Shown here: piece after piece, positions 1-5,805 of the stretch
Layout of the letters: every line of letters starts with the position of its first letter
Numbering within the stretch: the first letter of the stretch is position 1
Assembly (NCBI GenBank): GCA_900321595.1
Contig: ONWP01000137.1
Location: 1-6,361 of the forward strand
Direction: 5' to 3'
DNA: 6,361 nt
DNA from: an uncultured Eubacteriales bacterium
GTDB taxonomy: Bacteria > Bacillota > Clostridia > Oscillospirales > Acutalibacteraceae
Made by a program: the position numbers and the translations under genes
The notes under the pieces: generated by a model
The model's database searches: none
Seen by the model: the letters and a program-made list of their open reading frames with translations, nothing else
Told to the model about the DNA's origin: nothing

Positions 1-1150
1 CGACCTCTTCCGGCTCATACTCGGGACTGTTGGTGAAGATCATCTTGTAATTGACGGCCTCGTCGTAGGCCTCCTGCGTGACGAGCCCCTGCTCGAGCAT
101 CAGGCTCAGGCAGTACATCTGACGCTCCCGGTTCTCTTCGGGGTTGATGAGCGGATCGTAGGTGCTCGGCTCCTGCGTGATGGCCGCGATGCAGGCGCAC
201 TCGGCGAGATTCAGATCGCCGACCTCTTTGCCGAAATAGTATTCCGCCGCCGTCTCGACGCCGTAGCAGCCGCCGTCCAGATACAGCGTGTTCAGATAGG
301 CCTCAAGGATCGTATCCTTGGAGAAATGCTTTTCCAGATTCAGCGCGTTGAGGATCTCGTTGTACTTTCTCTTGAAGGTGCGGCCGTTTTCGCCCGTCAG
401 ATTCTTGATCAGCTGCTGGGTGATGGTGGAACCGCCCTGTGAGAAATTGTACTCGCTCACGACGGCGATGGTACGGATCCAGTCCACGCCGTTGTGCTCG
501 CGGAAGCGCTTGTCCTCAAGCGCGATGAACGCGTTCTGCATGTTCTTCGGAATGTCCTCAAGCGAAACCCACAGACGGTTCTCCTCGCCGTGCAGCCGCG
601 CCATCTCGATCTCCTGCCCGTCGTTGTCGATCATGTACAGGATGGTCGTCTGGCTCTGGCCTGCTTTGTACTCCACCAGGTCGATTGCCACGTCGCCGTT
701 GACAAAATCCGTGATGTGCTTGAGCGCGTACATGCCGCCGATGCCCACGGTAAAAATGCCCAGCAGGATCGTGCCGGCGATGATGATGCCGATCGTGCGC
801 CAGAAGCGGTGCTCCTTCTTGCGCTTCTTCGGCTGCGGAGTCTTGTATCTGCGGCCGCTTCCGCCGCTGCCGTTCGCAGTTTCAGCCGGCGCGGGAGACG
901 GCGCGTTCTGCTGCGGATTCGCCTGGCGGACCGGCGGCTTTGCCGTCGGCTGCGCGGCGCCCGCTCCGGGCCGGGCGGCAGGATTCGTCCCCGCGGGACG
1001 ACGCGCCGCGGGCGCTCTGCGATAGGTTCCCGCCGCGTCCGCCGGCGTCTGGGGACGCCTCGCGGAACCCACCGGCATGCCGTTGCTGCCCGCGGGTCGT
1101 CTCGTACCGTTCTGACGGCCGGAGCCGTCGTTAGTATAGTTCTCGCTCAT
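1..1150 (-). CDS. Class A penicillin-binding protein (PBP1A type), N-terminal part, cut by window edge
   Basis: Bifunctional peptidoglycan synthase that polymerises lipid II (glycosyltransferase, GT51) and normally also cross-links stem peptides. It acts on the outer face of the membrane. The visible 383 residues start at ATG 1150 (MSENYTNDG). They form a Pro/Ala/Gly/Arg/Gln-rich, probably disordered cytoplasmic tail (1-118), one membrane helix (about 120-143), then the GT51 domain. Its motifs are all present: EDKRFREHNGVD (212-223, catalytic Glu212), GGSTITQQLIKNL (239-251), RKYNE (261-265, second catalytic Glu265), ILEAYLN (281-287) and YGVETAAEYYFGK (296-308). The transpeptidase domain with its SxxK serine lies beyond position 1 and cannot be seen. 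The start has no Shine-Dalgarno within 20 nt; a hairpin sits there instead. The SH3b protein gene lies directly upstream on the same strand. Family assignment is very secure; that the transpeptidase half exists is inferred. Confidence 0.95.
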   Translation of the reverse strand, partial: MSENYTNDGSGRQNGTRRPAGSNGMPVGSARRPQTPADAAGTYRRAPAARRPAGTNPAARPGAGAAQPTAKPPVRQANPQQNAPSPAPAETANGSGGSGRRYKTPQPKKRKKEHRFWRTIGIIIAGTILLGIFTVGIGGMYALKHITDFVNGDVAIDLVEYKAGQSQTTILYMIDNDGQEIEMARLHGEENRLWVSLEDIPKNMQNAFIALEDKRFREHNGVDWIRTIAVVSEYNFSQGGSTITQQLIKNLTGENGRTFKRKYNEILNALNLEKHFSKDTILEAYLNTLYLDGGCYGVETAAEYYFGKEVGDLNLAECACIAAITQEPSTYDPLINPEENRERQMYCLSLMLEQGLVTQEAYDEAVNYKMIFTNSPEYEPEEV

Positions 1151-1165
1151 GTTTAAAAAGTCATA

Positions 1166-1200
1166 TGACGGTTTGGCGCCAGCAGCGGCGCCAACCGTCA
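1166..1200 (-). terminator. Strong hairpin between the SH3b gene and the PBP gene; terminator, attenuator or structured leader
   Basis: Arms 1166-1180 and 1187-1200 form a 14-bp stem with one bulged base and a 6-nt loop (AGCAGC on the plus strand). Read on the minus strand it is followed after 6 nt by five T (1159-1155), which is a poor but possible U-tract. It starts 24 nt after the SH3b stop codon and ends 15 nt before the PBP start codon. A purine-rich AAGGAAAGG lies just 5' of the hairpin (1211-1203). The structure could be a leaky terminator that lowers PBP expression relative to the SH3b protein, or it could shape translation of the PBP gene. The sequence alone cannot decide. Confidence 0.6.
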
Positions 1201-1224
1201 AACCTTTCCTTCAGTTTCTGTGGA

Positions 1225-1863
1225 TCAGCCCGCCGCGCCCTTGGGCGTCGCGTCGGGCGTGCCGCCGGCCTGCAGATAGGTCATCATGACCCAGCCGCGG
1301 GTGCCGTTGTAATCCACACGGGCCCACTTCTCGCCGTCGATCTCCTCAACGTAGAGGACCTCCACAACGTCGCCGCTGTCGATCTCCGTGATGGGATCAT
1401 GATCGGTGTTCGGCGTCTCGCGCAGGTTCAGCGAATCGGTATCCACGACCGTGTAGAAGCCTGTGTCGCCGCTGTTGACGGCATTGTACTGTGTGATGGG
1501 CGCGGGAATACTGCCGGAGGTCTGCTCCACCACGGGCGGCGCCGTCACGTCCGTTTCCTCGACGTTTCTGTGGCGGGAGCTCAGCCCCTTGATCAGAGAG
1601 ATCAGGATGATCAGAACCGCAACGACGATACAGATGAGGATGATCAGATTCTTGCGGTCCATATTCTTGAGCTTGTCAAAAATATTCAGGCAGAAATCCT
1701 TGATCTTTCCCCCGATTTCCTTGATCTTCGCGCCGCGGTCGTCTCCGTACGCGCTGTCGTCGTCATAATCCGACGCGCTGCTCTTCTGTACCGGCTGCTC
1801 GTAATCGCCGTACGTATCGTCTTCCATCCCGAAATAATCGTTGTTGTAGCTGTCGTCGCTCAT
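1225..1863 (-). CDS. Single-pass membrane protein with extracytoplasmic SH3b domain
   Basis: A 212-residue protein probably anchored in the membrane with its C-terminus outside. Residues 1-43 are very acidic and rich in Tyr, Asp and Ser. Residues 44-71 are Lys-rich and amphipathic, giving a positive-inside signal. A single hydrophobic helix spans 73-94, followed by a Thr/Pro/Val linker. Residues about 136-198 are a bacterial SH3 domain (SH3b/SH3_3) with the typical LNLRETPNT core and a WARVDYNGTRGWV ending. SH3b domains often bind peptidoglycan peptides. Together with the PBP gene directly downstream, this suggests a cell-wall role such as a scaffold or regulator of the synthase, which is inference. 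There is no catalytic domain. The start at 1863 is supported by GGGGTG (1877-1872) 8 nt upstream and by a promoter about 40 nt upstream. The domain is secure; the exact function is unknown. Confidence 0.88.
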   Translation of the reverse strand: MSDDSYNNDYFGMEDDTYGDYEQPVQKSSASDYDDDSAYGDDRGAKIKEIGGKIKDFCLNIFDKLKNMDRKNLIILICIVVAVLIILISLIKGLSSRHRNVEETDVTAPPVVEQTSGSIPAPITQYNAVNSGDTGFYTVVDTDSLNLRETPNTDHDPITEIDSGDVVEVLYVEEIDGEKWARVDYNGTRGWVMMTYLQAGGTPDATPKGAAG

Positions 1864-1899
1864 ATCTGTCGCACCCCGAATTTCAATTTTTCAGTATTC

Positions 1900-1928
1900 A
1901 TTATAGCAGATGAAACAATCTATTTCAA
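1900..1928 (-). promoter_or_regulatory. Extended -10 sigma-70 promoter of the SH3b-PBP unit
   Basis: On the minus strand, TTGAAA (1928-1923) is followed by a 17-bp spacer and a perfect TATAAT (1905-1900) preceded by TGC, an extended -10. The expected transcription start is near 1893, giving a leader of about 30 nt before the SH3b start codon. This is one of the best promoter matches in the window and the only clear one for the SH3b and PBP genes. Confidence 0.8.
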
Positions 1929-1970
1929 CTGTTTTTTGTCAAAAACAAGTAACAATCAAGTCAAAAAGCT

Positions 1971-1999
1971 GTATTTTATAAAAATCGTATTTTATAAAA
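1971..1999. repeat. Two tandem AT-rich copies of GTATTTTATAAAA
   Basis: The 13-base sequence GTATTTTATAAAA occurs at 1971-1983 and again at 1987-1999, a 16-bp period. Each copy contains the palindrome TTTTATAAAA. The copies lie just past the gdhA terminator hairpin in the direction of gdhA transcription, so the first T-run also serves as its U-tract. They may provide back-up termination or be a simple AT-rich duplication. No protein-binding role is shown. Confidence 0.6.
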
Positions 2000-2035
2000 G
2001 ATGGGCCGGCACGCCCGTCAGACGCCCCGACCCAT
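1990..2035 (-). terminator. Intrinsic terminator of gdhA
   Basis: Positions 2001-2035 (minus strand, 13 nt after the gdhA stop codon) fold into a long stem closed by ATGGG/CCCAT. It has about 15 pairs, including several G-U pairs, one G-G mismatch and a 3-nt loop. It is followed by CTTTTATAAAAT and a second T-run further on. The position, GC-rich stem and T-tract are those of a factor-independent terminator separating gdhA from the SH3b-PBP unit. Confidence 0.85.
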
Positions 2036-2048
2036 GCGTTCCGCTTTT

Positions 2049-3395
2049 TTACACGACGCCCTCGTTGAGCATGGCGTTGGCCACCTTGGTAAAGCCCGCG
2101 ATGTTCGCGCCGGCCACCAGATTGCCGTCCAGACCGTATTCAGCCGCCGCTTCAGAGATATTCTTGTAGATATTCTGCATGATCTCACGCAGCATGGAGT
2201 CCACGCGCTCGAAGCTCCAGGAGTTGCGGATGGAGTTCCGGCTCATCTCCAGCGCGCTGGTGGCGACGCCGCCCGCGTTGGACGCCTTGGCGGGGCCGAA
2301 GAACACGTCGTTTGCCATCAGATACTCGATCGCTTCGGGGGTGGAGGGCATGTTCGCGCCTTCGCACACAGCCTTGACGCCGTTCGCGACGAGCGCCTTC
2401 GCGCTGTCGAGATCCAGCTCGTTCTGCGTGGCGCAGGGCAGCGCGAGTCCGCAGGGGATCGTCCAGATGCCGCGGCAGCCCTCATGATACTCCGCGTTCG
2501 GACGGAAATTGACGTACTCCTTGATGCGCTTGCGCTCGACCTCTTTGAGCTGCTTGACGACCGCGAGATCGATGCCTTCCGGATCGTAGATATAGCCGTT
2601 GGAGTCGGACAGCGCCACGACGGTCGCGCCCATCTGCTGCGCCTTCTGCGTCGCGTAGATCGCCACGTTGCCGGAGCCGGAGATGACGACGGTGTTGCCC
2701 TTGAAGGTGAAGCCGTGGTCGTTCAGAAGCGCCTCGGTGAAGTAGCACAGGCCGTAGCCGGTGGCCTCGGTACGCGCCAGAGAGCCGCCGTACTCCAGTC
2801 CCTTGCCGGTCAGGACGCCCGCGAAGGTGTTGCTGATGCGCTTGTACTGGCCGAACAGATAGCCGATCTCACGCGCGCCGACGCCGATGTCTCCGGCGGG
2901 GATGTCGGTGTAGGAGCCGATGTGCTTGTAGAGCTCGGTCATGAAGCTCTGGCAGAAGCGCATGACCTCCAGGTCGGACTTGCCCTTGGGGTCGAAGTCG
3001 GAGCCGCCCTTGCCGCCGCCGATGGGCAGGCCGGTCAGGCTGTTCTTGAAGATCTGCTCGAAGCCCAGGAACTTGATGATGCCCTCATAGACGGAGGGAT
3101 GGAAGCGCAGGCCGCCCTTGTAGGGGCCGATGGCGCTGTTGAACTGCACGCGGAAGCCGCGGTTGACCTGCACGACGCCGTTATCGTCAACCCAGGGCAC
3201 ACGGAACTTGATGATGCGCTCCGGCTCCACCAGGGACTCGATCACGCCGTGCTTGACGTACTCGGGATGCCGCTCGATGACCGGCTCCAGAGACTCCAGA
3301 ACCTCGCGGACCGCCTGATGGAATTCCTTTTCGCCGGGATTGCGCTTTTCCACGCGCTCCATCAAACCCTGCAGATACTCATTGGTGATACTCAT
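2049..3395 (-). CDS. gdhA: Glutamate dehydrogenase, probably NADP-dependent
   Basis: Reversible reductive amination of 2-oxoglutarate with ammonium to L-glutamate, in the cytoplasm. It is a main route for ammonium assimilation in many anaerobes. The protein is full length (448 residues, usual for the hexameric small GDH family). The active-site residues of the well-studied Clostridium symbiosum enzyme are present with a shift of 4: Lys93 (PYKGG), Lys117 (IFKNSL), catalytic Lys129 (GGGKGG) and Asp169 (PAGDIGVG). The nucleotide-binding Rossmann fold starts at about 235 with GSGNVA (240-245). The SDSNG at 263-267 resembles NADP-linked enzymes rather than the GPDG-type loop of NAD-linked C. symbiosum GDH, so NADP preference is inferred. 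The start at 3395 is set by GGAGG (3408-3404) 8 nt upstream. The gene stands alone, with its own promoter region and terminator. Its long leader holds a palindrome and hairpins that suggest regulation. Confidence 0.97.
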   Translation of the reverse strand: MSITNEYLQGLMERVEKRNPGEKEFHQAVREVLESLEPVIERHPEYVKHGVIESLVEPERIIKFRVPWVDDNGVVQVNRGFRVQFNSAIGPYKGGLRFHPSVYEGIIKFLGFEQIFKNSLTGLPIGGGKGGSDFDPKGKSDLEVMRFCQSFMTELYKHIGSYTDIPAGDIGVGAREIGYLFGQYKRISNTFAGVLTGKGLEYGGSLARTEATGYGLCYFTEALLNDHGFTFKGNTVVISGSGNVAIYATQKAQQMGATVVALSDSNGYIYDPEGIDLAVVKQLKEVERKRIKEYVNFRPNAEYHEGCRGIWTIPCGLALPCATQNELDLDSAKALVANGVKAVCEGANMPSTPEAIEYLMANDVFFGPAKASNAGGVATSALEMSRNSIRNSWSFERVDSMLREIMQNIYKNISEAAAEYGLDGNLVAGANIAGFTKVANAMLNEGVV

Positions 3396-3403
3396 TTACG
3401 ATG

Positions 3404-3514
3404 CCTCCAGACTTGTTTTCCCAAATCTCCCGTTTGTGAAAAAACACTTCCGACGCGTCCGTCAAAAACGCGGGTGAGACGTTTTCACGGCCGCTCACTT
3501 TACCGAGGTAAAGC
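3404..3514 (-). promoter_or_regulatory. Structured 5' leader of gdhA
   Basis: If transcription starts near 3514, the gdhA mRNA has an untranslated leader of nearly 120 nt ending in GGAGG (3408-3404). On the minus strand it contains, in order, the CTTTACC/GGTAAAG inverted repeat, a GTGAG/CTCAC stem (about 3498-3474) enclosing a CGT-GAAA-ACG tetraloop hairpin, a CGCGT/ACGCG stem, and a T6 run (about 3441-3446). This is more structure than a plain leader needs and could support attenuation or ligand or protein sensing. I do not recognise any known riboswitch, including the glutamine types. Confidence 0.4.
3498..3513. promoter_or_regulatory. Perfect inverted repeat at the gdhA transcription start; candidate operator
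   Basis: CTTTACC (3498-3504), two spacer bases and GGTAAAG (3507-3513) form a perfect 7-bp dyad. It lies directly downstream of the predicted gdhA -10 box (3521-3526), covering roughly +1 to +16. A dimeric repressor bound there would block transcription; alternatively the RNA could form a short hairpin with a tight 2-nt loop, which is unfavourable. The DNA-operator reading is therefore preferred. The regulator is unknown. Confidence 0.5.
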
Positions 3515-3520
3515 AATTAA

Positions 3521-3550
3521 ATAATACGATACCGGGCGGCGAAAATGCAA
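3521..3550 (-). promoter_or_regulatory. Proximal gdhA promoter
   Basis: On the minus strand TTGCAT (3550-3545), an 18-bp spacer and TATTAT (3526-3521) form a moderate sigma-70-type promoter. The -35 is weak, the -10 good. The predicted start is near 3514, at the edge of the 16-bp inverted repeat. The same TTGCAT -35 hexamer is seen in the promoter of the secreted-protein gene at 5806. Confidence 0.55.
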
Positions 3551-3579
3551 CGGCAGATTCACAAAATCTAAAAAAAGGA

Positions 3580-3607
3580 ACAATAAAACTTTTGGATAAA
3601 TTGTCAA
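3580..3607 (-). promoter_or_regulatory. Possible distal gdhA promoter
   Basis: On the minus strand a perfect TTGACA (3607-3602) is followed by a 16-bp spacer and TATTGT (3585-3580), a weak -10. It points toward gdhA and sits back to back with the trmB -35 box, 6 bp away. It may be a second gdhA start or a chance match in AT-rich DNA. Confidence 0.35.
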
Positions 3608-3613
3608 ACCGGG

Positions 3614-3642
3614 TTGATATGAATCGGCGTTTATAGTAGAAT
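3614..3642 (+). promoter_or_regulatory. Promoter of the trmB-fucosidase operon
   Basis: TTGATA (3614-3619), a 17-bp spacer and TAGAAT (3637-3642), each one mismatch from consensus, lie upstream of trmB. The expected transcription start is near 3649, giving a leader of about 50 nt. The ribosome binding site GAAAGGA (about 3684-3690) is 9 nt before the trmB start. Confidence 0.72.
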
Positions 3643-3699
3643 ATAGCGGTAAAACGACATCACGGGATCAACACAAACAACACGAAAGGACCCACCCCC

Positions 3700-4410
3700 A
3701 TGAGAATGCGCGCGAAAAAGAATCTGGACGAAAAGATCGCGAACGTGCAGGAGCATCTGATCTTTCTGCGCAGCGACGACCTGAATTTCCGCACGGCGTC
3801 GCTGGTCAAGGAATACGTCGATCTGGAGGCGATCTTCGGGCGGCAGGCGCCGCTCCATCTGGAGATCGGCTGCGGCAAGGGCACGTTCCTGAGCGCCGTC
3901 GCCAGACGCTGGCCGGACCGGAACTTCATCGGCGTGGAGCTGGACCGCAACGTGGCGTACATGGCCGCGAAGAAGCTGCAGGACGACGGCGTGACCAACG
4001 CCGTGGTCTTCGGCATGAAGGCCGAGTATCTGGGCAAGTACCTGCCGGACGGCTGCGCCGAGCGCATCTATCTCAACTTCTCCTGCCCCTACCCCAAGAG
4101 CGACTACGCGTCCCACCGGCTGACGAGCCCCGGCTTCCTGGAGCTGTACCGGTCGCTGATGGCGCCCGGGGCGCGCATCTGGCAGAAGACCGACGACGCG
4201 CATTTCTTCGAGTACTCCATCGCGAGCCTGTCGCAGGCGGGCTTCACGCTGGACAATATCTCGCTGGACCTGCATGCGAGCGCCTATCAGGGCAATATCG
4301 TCACCGAATACGAGCAGCGCTGGATCGATCAGGGCAAGCCGATCTACCGGCTGGAAGCCTATCTGAAGGAGGAATCGCCATGCGATACGAAAACGACTGG
4401 ACAAGCCTGA
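3700..4410 (+). CDS. trmB: tRNA (guanine-N7)-methyltransferase
   Basis: Transfers a methyl group from S-adenosylmethionine to N7 of G46 in the tRNA variable loop, in the cytoplasm. The 236 residues carry the usual order: the MRMRAKKNL start typical of bacterial TrmB, the SAM-binding LEIGCGKGTF (54-63), acidic ribose site IGVELDRN (77-84), the family motif IYLNFSCPYPK (123-133) followed by HRLTSPGFL (139-147), and the C-terminal TEYEQRW and PIYRLE (202-219). Oddity: the core motif is normally FSDPWPK; here Cys129 replaces the conserved Asp and Tyr131 the Trp. The last 12 or so residues after YLKEE lie in the overlap with the fucosidase gene and its ribosome binding site, making the protein slightly longer than usual. 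GAAAGGA 9 nt upstream fixes the start. It is first in a two-gene operon. Family assignment is secure; full activity should not be taken for granted. Confidence 0.94.
   Translation: MRMRAKKNLDEKIANVQEHLIFLRSDDLNFRTASLVKEYVDLEAIFGRQAPLHLEIGCGKGTFLSAVARRWPDRNFIGVELDRNVAYMAAKKLQDDGVTNAVVFGMKAEYLGKYLPDGCAERIYLNFSCPYPKSDYASHRLTSPGFLELYRSLMAPGARIWQKTDDAHFFEYSIASLSQAGFTLDNISLDLHASAYQGNIVTEYEQRWIDQGKPIYRLEAYLKEESPCDTKTTGQA
4368..4372 (+). promoter_or_regulatory. Ribosome binding site of the fucosidase gene, inside trmB
   Basis: GGAGG lies 7 nt before ATG 4380, within the trmB reading frame where it encodes Lys-Glu-Glu. It decides the fucosidase start and implies that ribosomes finishing trmB can reinitiate, i.e. 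translational coupling. Confidence 0.8.
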
Positions 4411-5678
4411 ACGCGCGGCCCGTCCCGGGCTGGTTCGAGGACGCGAAGCTGGGCATCTTCATCCATTGGGGGCTGTACAGCGTCCCGGCCTTCGCGCCGA
4501 AGGGCTGCTACGCCGAGTGGTACGGCTGTCACTGCGACGCGCCGAAGGACTCCCCGATCGACCGGCAGTATTACGATTTCCAGCAGAAGCACTACCCGGG
4601 CAGAACTTACGCCGACTTTGTCGCGGACTTCCGCGCCGAGTGCTTTGACGCGGCGGAATGGATCGATCTGTTCGAGCGCAGCGGCGCGCGGTACATGAAT
4701 CTGGTCTCCAAGCACCACGACGGCTTCTGTATGTACCGGTCGAAATACGCGCCGAACTGGAACAGCTTCGACGTGGGGCCGCATCGGGACTTCTGCCGGG
4801 AGCTGGCCGACGCCTGCGCCGGCACGCCGGTGCGCTTCGGCGTCTACCACAGCGTCTACGAGTGGTTCCATCCGCTGTACCTCGAGAGCCCCGAGCGCTA
4901 CGCGACGGAGCACCTGATCCCGATGCTCAAGGAGCTGGTGACGGCCTACGAGCCGAACACGCTGTTCACCGACGGCGAATGGGAGCACCCGAGCGCCGTC
5001 TGGCATTCCACGGACTTCCTGCAGTGGCTGTACAACGACTCCCCCGTCCGGGACGTGATCGTGCCAAACGACCGCTGGGGCAGCGAGACGCGGGGCCGGC
5101 TGGGCGGCAACCTCACCACCGAGTACGGCTGGATCGGCGCGGCGGACGGCAGCGAGGTCATGATCGACCGCGTGGCCGAGGAGTGCCGCGGCATCGGCGC
5201 GTCCTTCGGCTTCAACCGGTTCGAGAAACCGGAGGATTACCTTTCCCCGAAAGCGCTCATCGACATGTTCGTGGATCTGATCGCCCGCGGCAGCAACCTG
5301 CTGCTCAACGTCGGACCCACCGCGGATGGCCGCATCCCCGTCATCATGCAGGAGCGGCTCGAGCAGCTCGGCGCGTGGCTTGCCGTCAACGGCGAAGCCG
5401 TTTACGGCAGCCGGAAATACGCCGAAAGCGCCGATCCGGACGTCGCCTATACAAAGAAGAACGTCGCCGTCTACGCGTTCCTCAAGACGTTCCCCCACGG
5501 CGAGAAGACGCTCGACGCCGTGCCCTACGCGCCCGGCGCGCGCGCCGCGCTGCTGGGCTGCGACGCCCCGGTCGAGACCTTCGACGCCGGCGGCAGGCTC
5601 GCGCTTCGCTTCCCCGCGCTCGTCCCGTCCGATCTCAGAGGCGCGTACACCTGGTGCGTACGTCTGACCGGCGTCTGA
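4380..5678 (+). CDS. GH29 alpha-L-fucosidase, cytoplasmic
   Basis: Removes L-fucose from oligosaccharides by a retaining mechanism. The 432 residues begin directly in the catalytic barrel, with no signal peptide, so substrates must be imported first. GH29 landmarks in order: GWFEDAKLGIFIHWGLYSVPA (17-37), KHHDGF (111-116), LFTDGEW (195-201) with Asp198 as the expected nucleophile, GASFGFNR (273-280) and NLLLNVGPTADGRIP (306-320). Residues from about 346 form a small C-terminal beta domain. The general acid/base is poorly conserved in GH29 and I do not assign it. The gene overlaps trmB by 31 bp in another frame and has its own strong GGAGG. No transporter, fucose isomerase or other glycan gene is visible, so its place in a fucose pathway is inferred. 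Host mucin or milk glycans are plausible substrates if this is a gut bacterium. Confidence 0.93.
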   Translation: MRYENDWTSLNARPVPGWFEDAKLGIFIHWGLYSVPAFAPKGCYAEWYGCHCDAPKDSPIDRQYYDFQQKHYPGRTYADFVADFRAECFDAAEWIDLFERSGARYMNLVSKHHDGFCMYRSKYAPNWNSFDVGPHRDFCRELADACAGTPVRFGVYHSVYEWFHPLYLESPERYATEHLIPMLKELVTAYEPNTLFTDGEWEHPSAVWHSTDFLQWLYNDSPVRDVIVPNDRWGSETRGRLGGNLTTEYGWIGAADGSEVMIDRVAEECRGIGASFGFNRFEKPEDYLSPKALIDMFVDLIARGSNLLLNVGPTADGRIPVIMQERLEQLGAWLAVNGEAVYGSRKYAESADPDVAYTKKNVAVYAFLKTFPHGEKTLDAVPYAPGARAALLGCDAPVETFDAGGRLALRFPALVPSDLRGAYTWCVRLTGV

Positions 5679-5695
5679 GAACACCACAGACTTCC

Positions 5696-5725
5696 AAAGG
5701 GCTTCCGCCGCGGCGGGGGCCCTTT
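5696..5725 (+). terminator. Hairpin after the trmB-fucosidase operon
   Basis: A 13-bp stem (AAAGGGC base paired to GCCCTTT, two G-U pairs, GC-rich top) with a 4-nt loop begins 17 nt after the fucosidase stop codon. The arms are A-rich on the left and T-rich on the right, but the T-tract is only the three T of the stem base, followed by CCGTCC. Probably an intrinsic or hairpin-assisted terminator, possibly weak. Confidence 0.6.
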
Positions 5726-5805
5726 CCGTCCGCGCAGACGCTTTGTCCGAATACCCAAAACGATTCCGTTCCATTTGTGGAAAACACCGAAATAGCGCGG
5801 CTTGC

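Noticed and set aside
318..1156. Plus-strand frames antisense to the PBP gene (235 and 220 codons)
   Set aside because: The minus strand encodes all GT51 motifs in one continuous frame to the window edge. The plus-strand products are Arg/Ala-rich shadows.
1169..1202. TTGACG on the minus strand before the PBP gene as a possible -35 box
   Set aside because: It lies in the hairpin arm and no -10-like hexamer occurs 15-19 bp downstream, so a promoter inside the gap is not supported.
1165..2169. A 334-codon plus-strand open frame spanning the SH3b gene, the intergenic region and the end of gdhA
   Set aside because: It runs through a minus-strand promoter and a terminator and changes composition abruptly on entering the AT-rich gap. 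No domain or RBS is seen.
3404..3514. A known glutamine or other riboswitch in the gdhA leader
   Set aside because: I could not match the leader to any conserved core I know. Only generic stems are visible, so it is reported as a structured leader only.
2001..3524. A 507-codon open frame on the plus strand antisense to gdhA
   Set aside because: It is the mirror of a GC-rich, well-conserved gdhA reading frame. Its translation is low-complexity (Ala, Arg, Asp, His, Val) with no recognisable domain, its start lies in the gdhA terminator, and it has no RBS.
3631..4404. A 257-codon minus-strand frame antisense to trmB
   Set aside because: TrmB motifs are clear on the plus strand. The antisense frame has no domain and would start inside the fucosidase gene.
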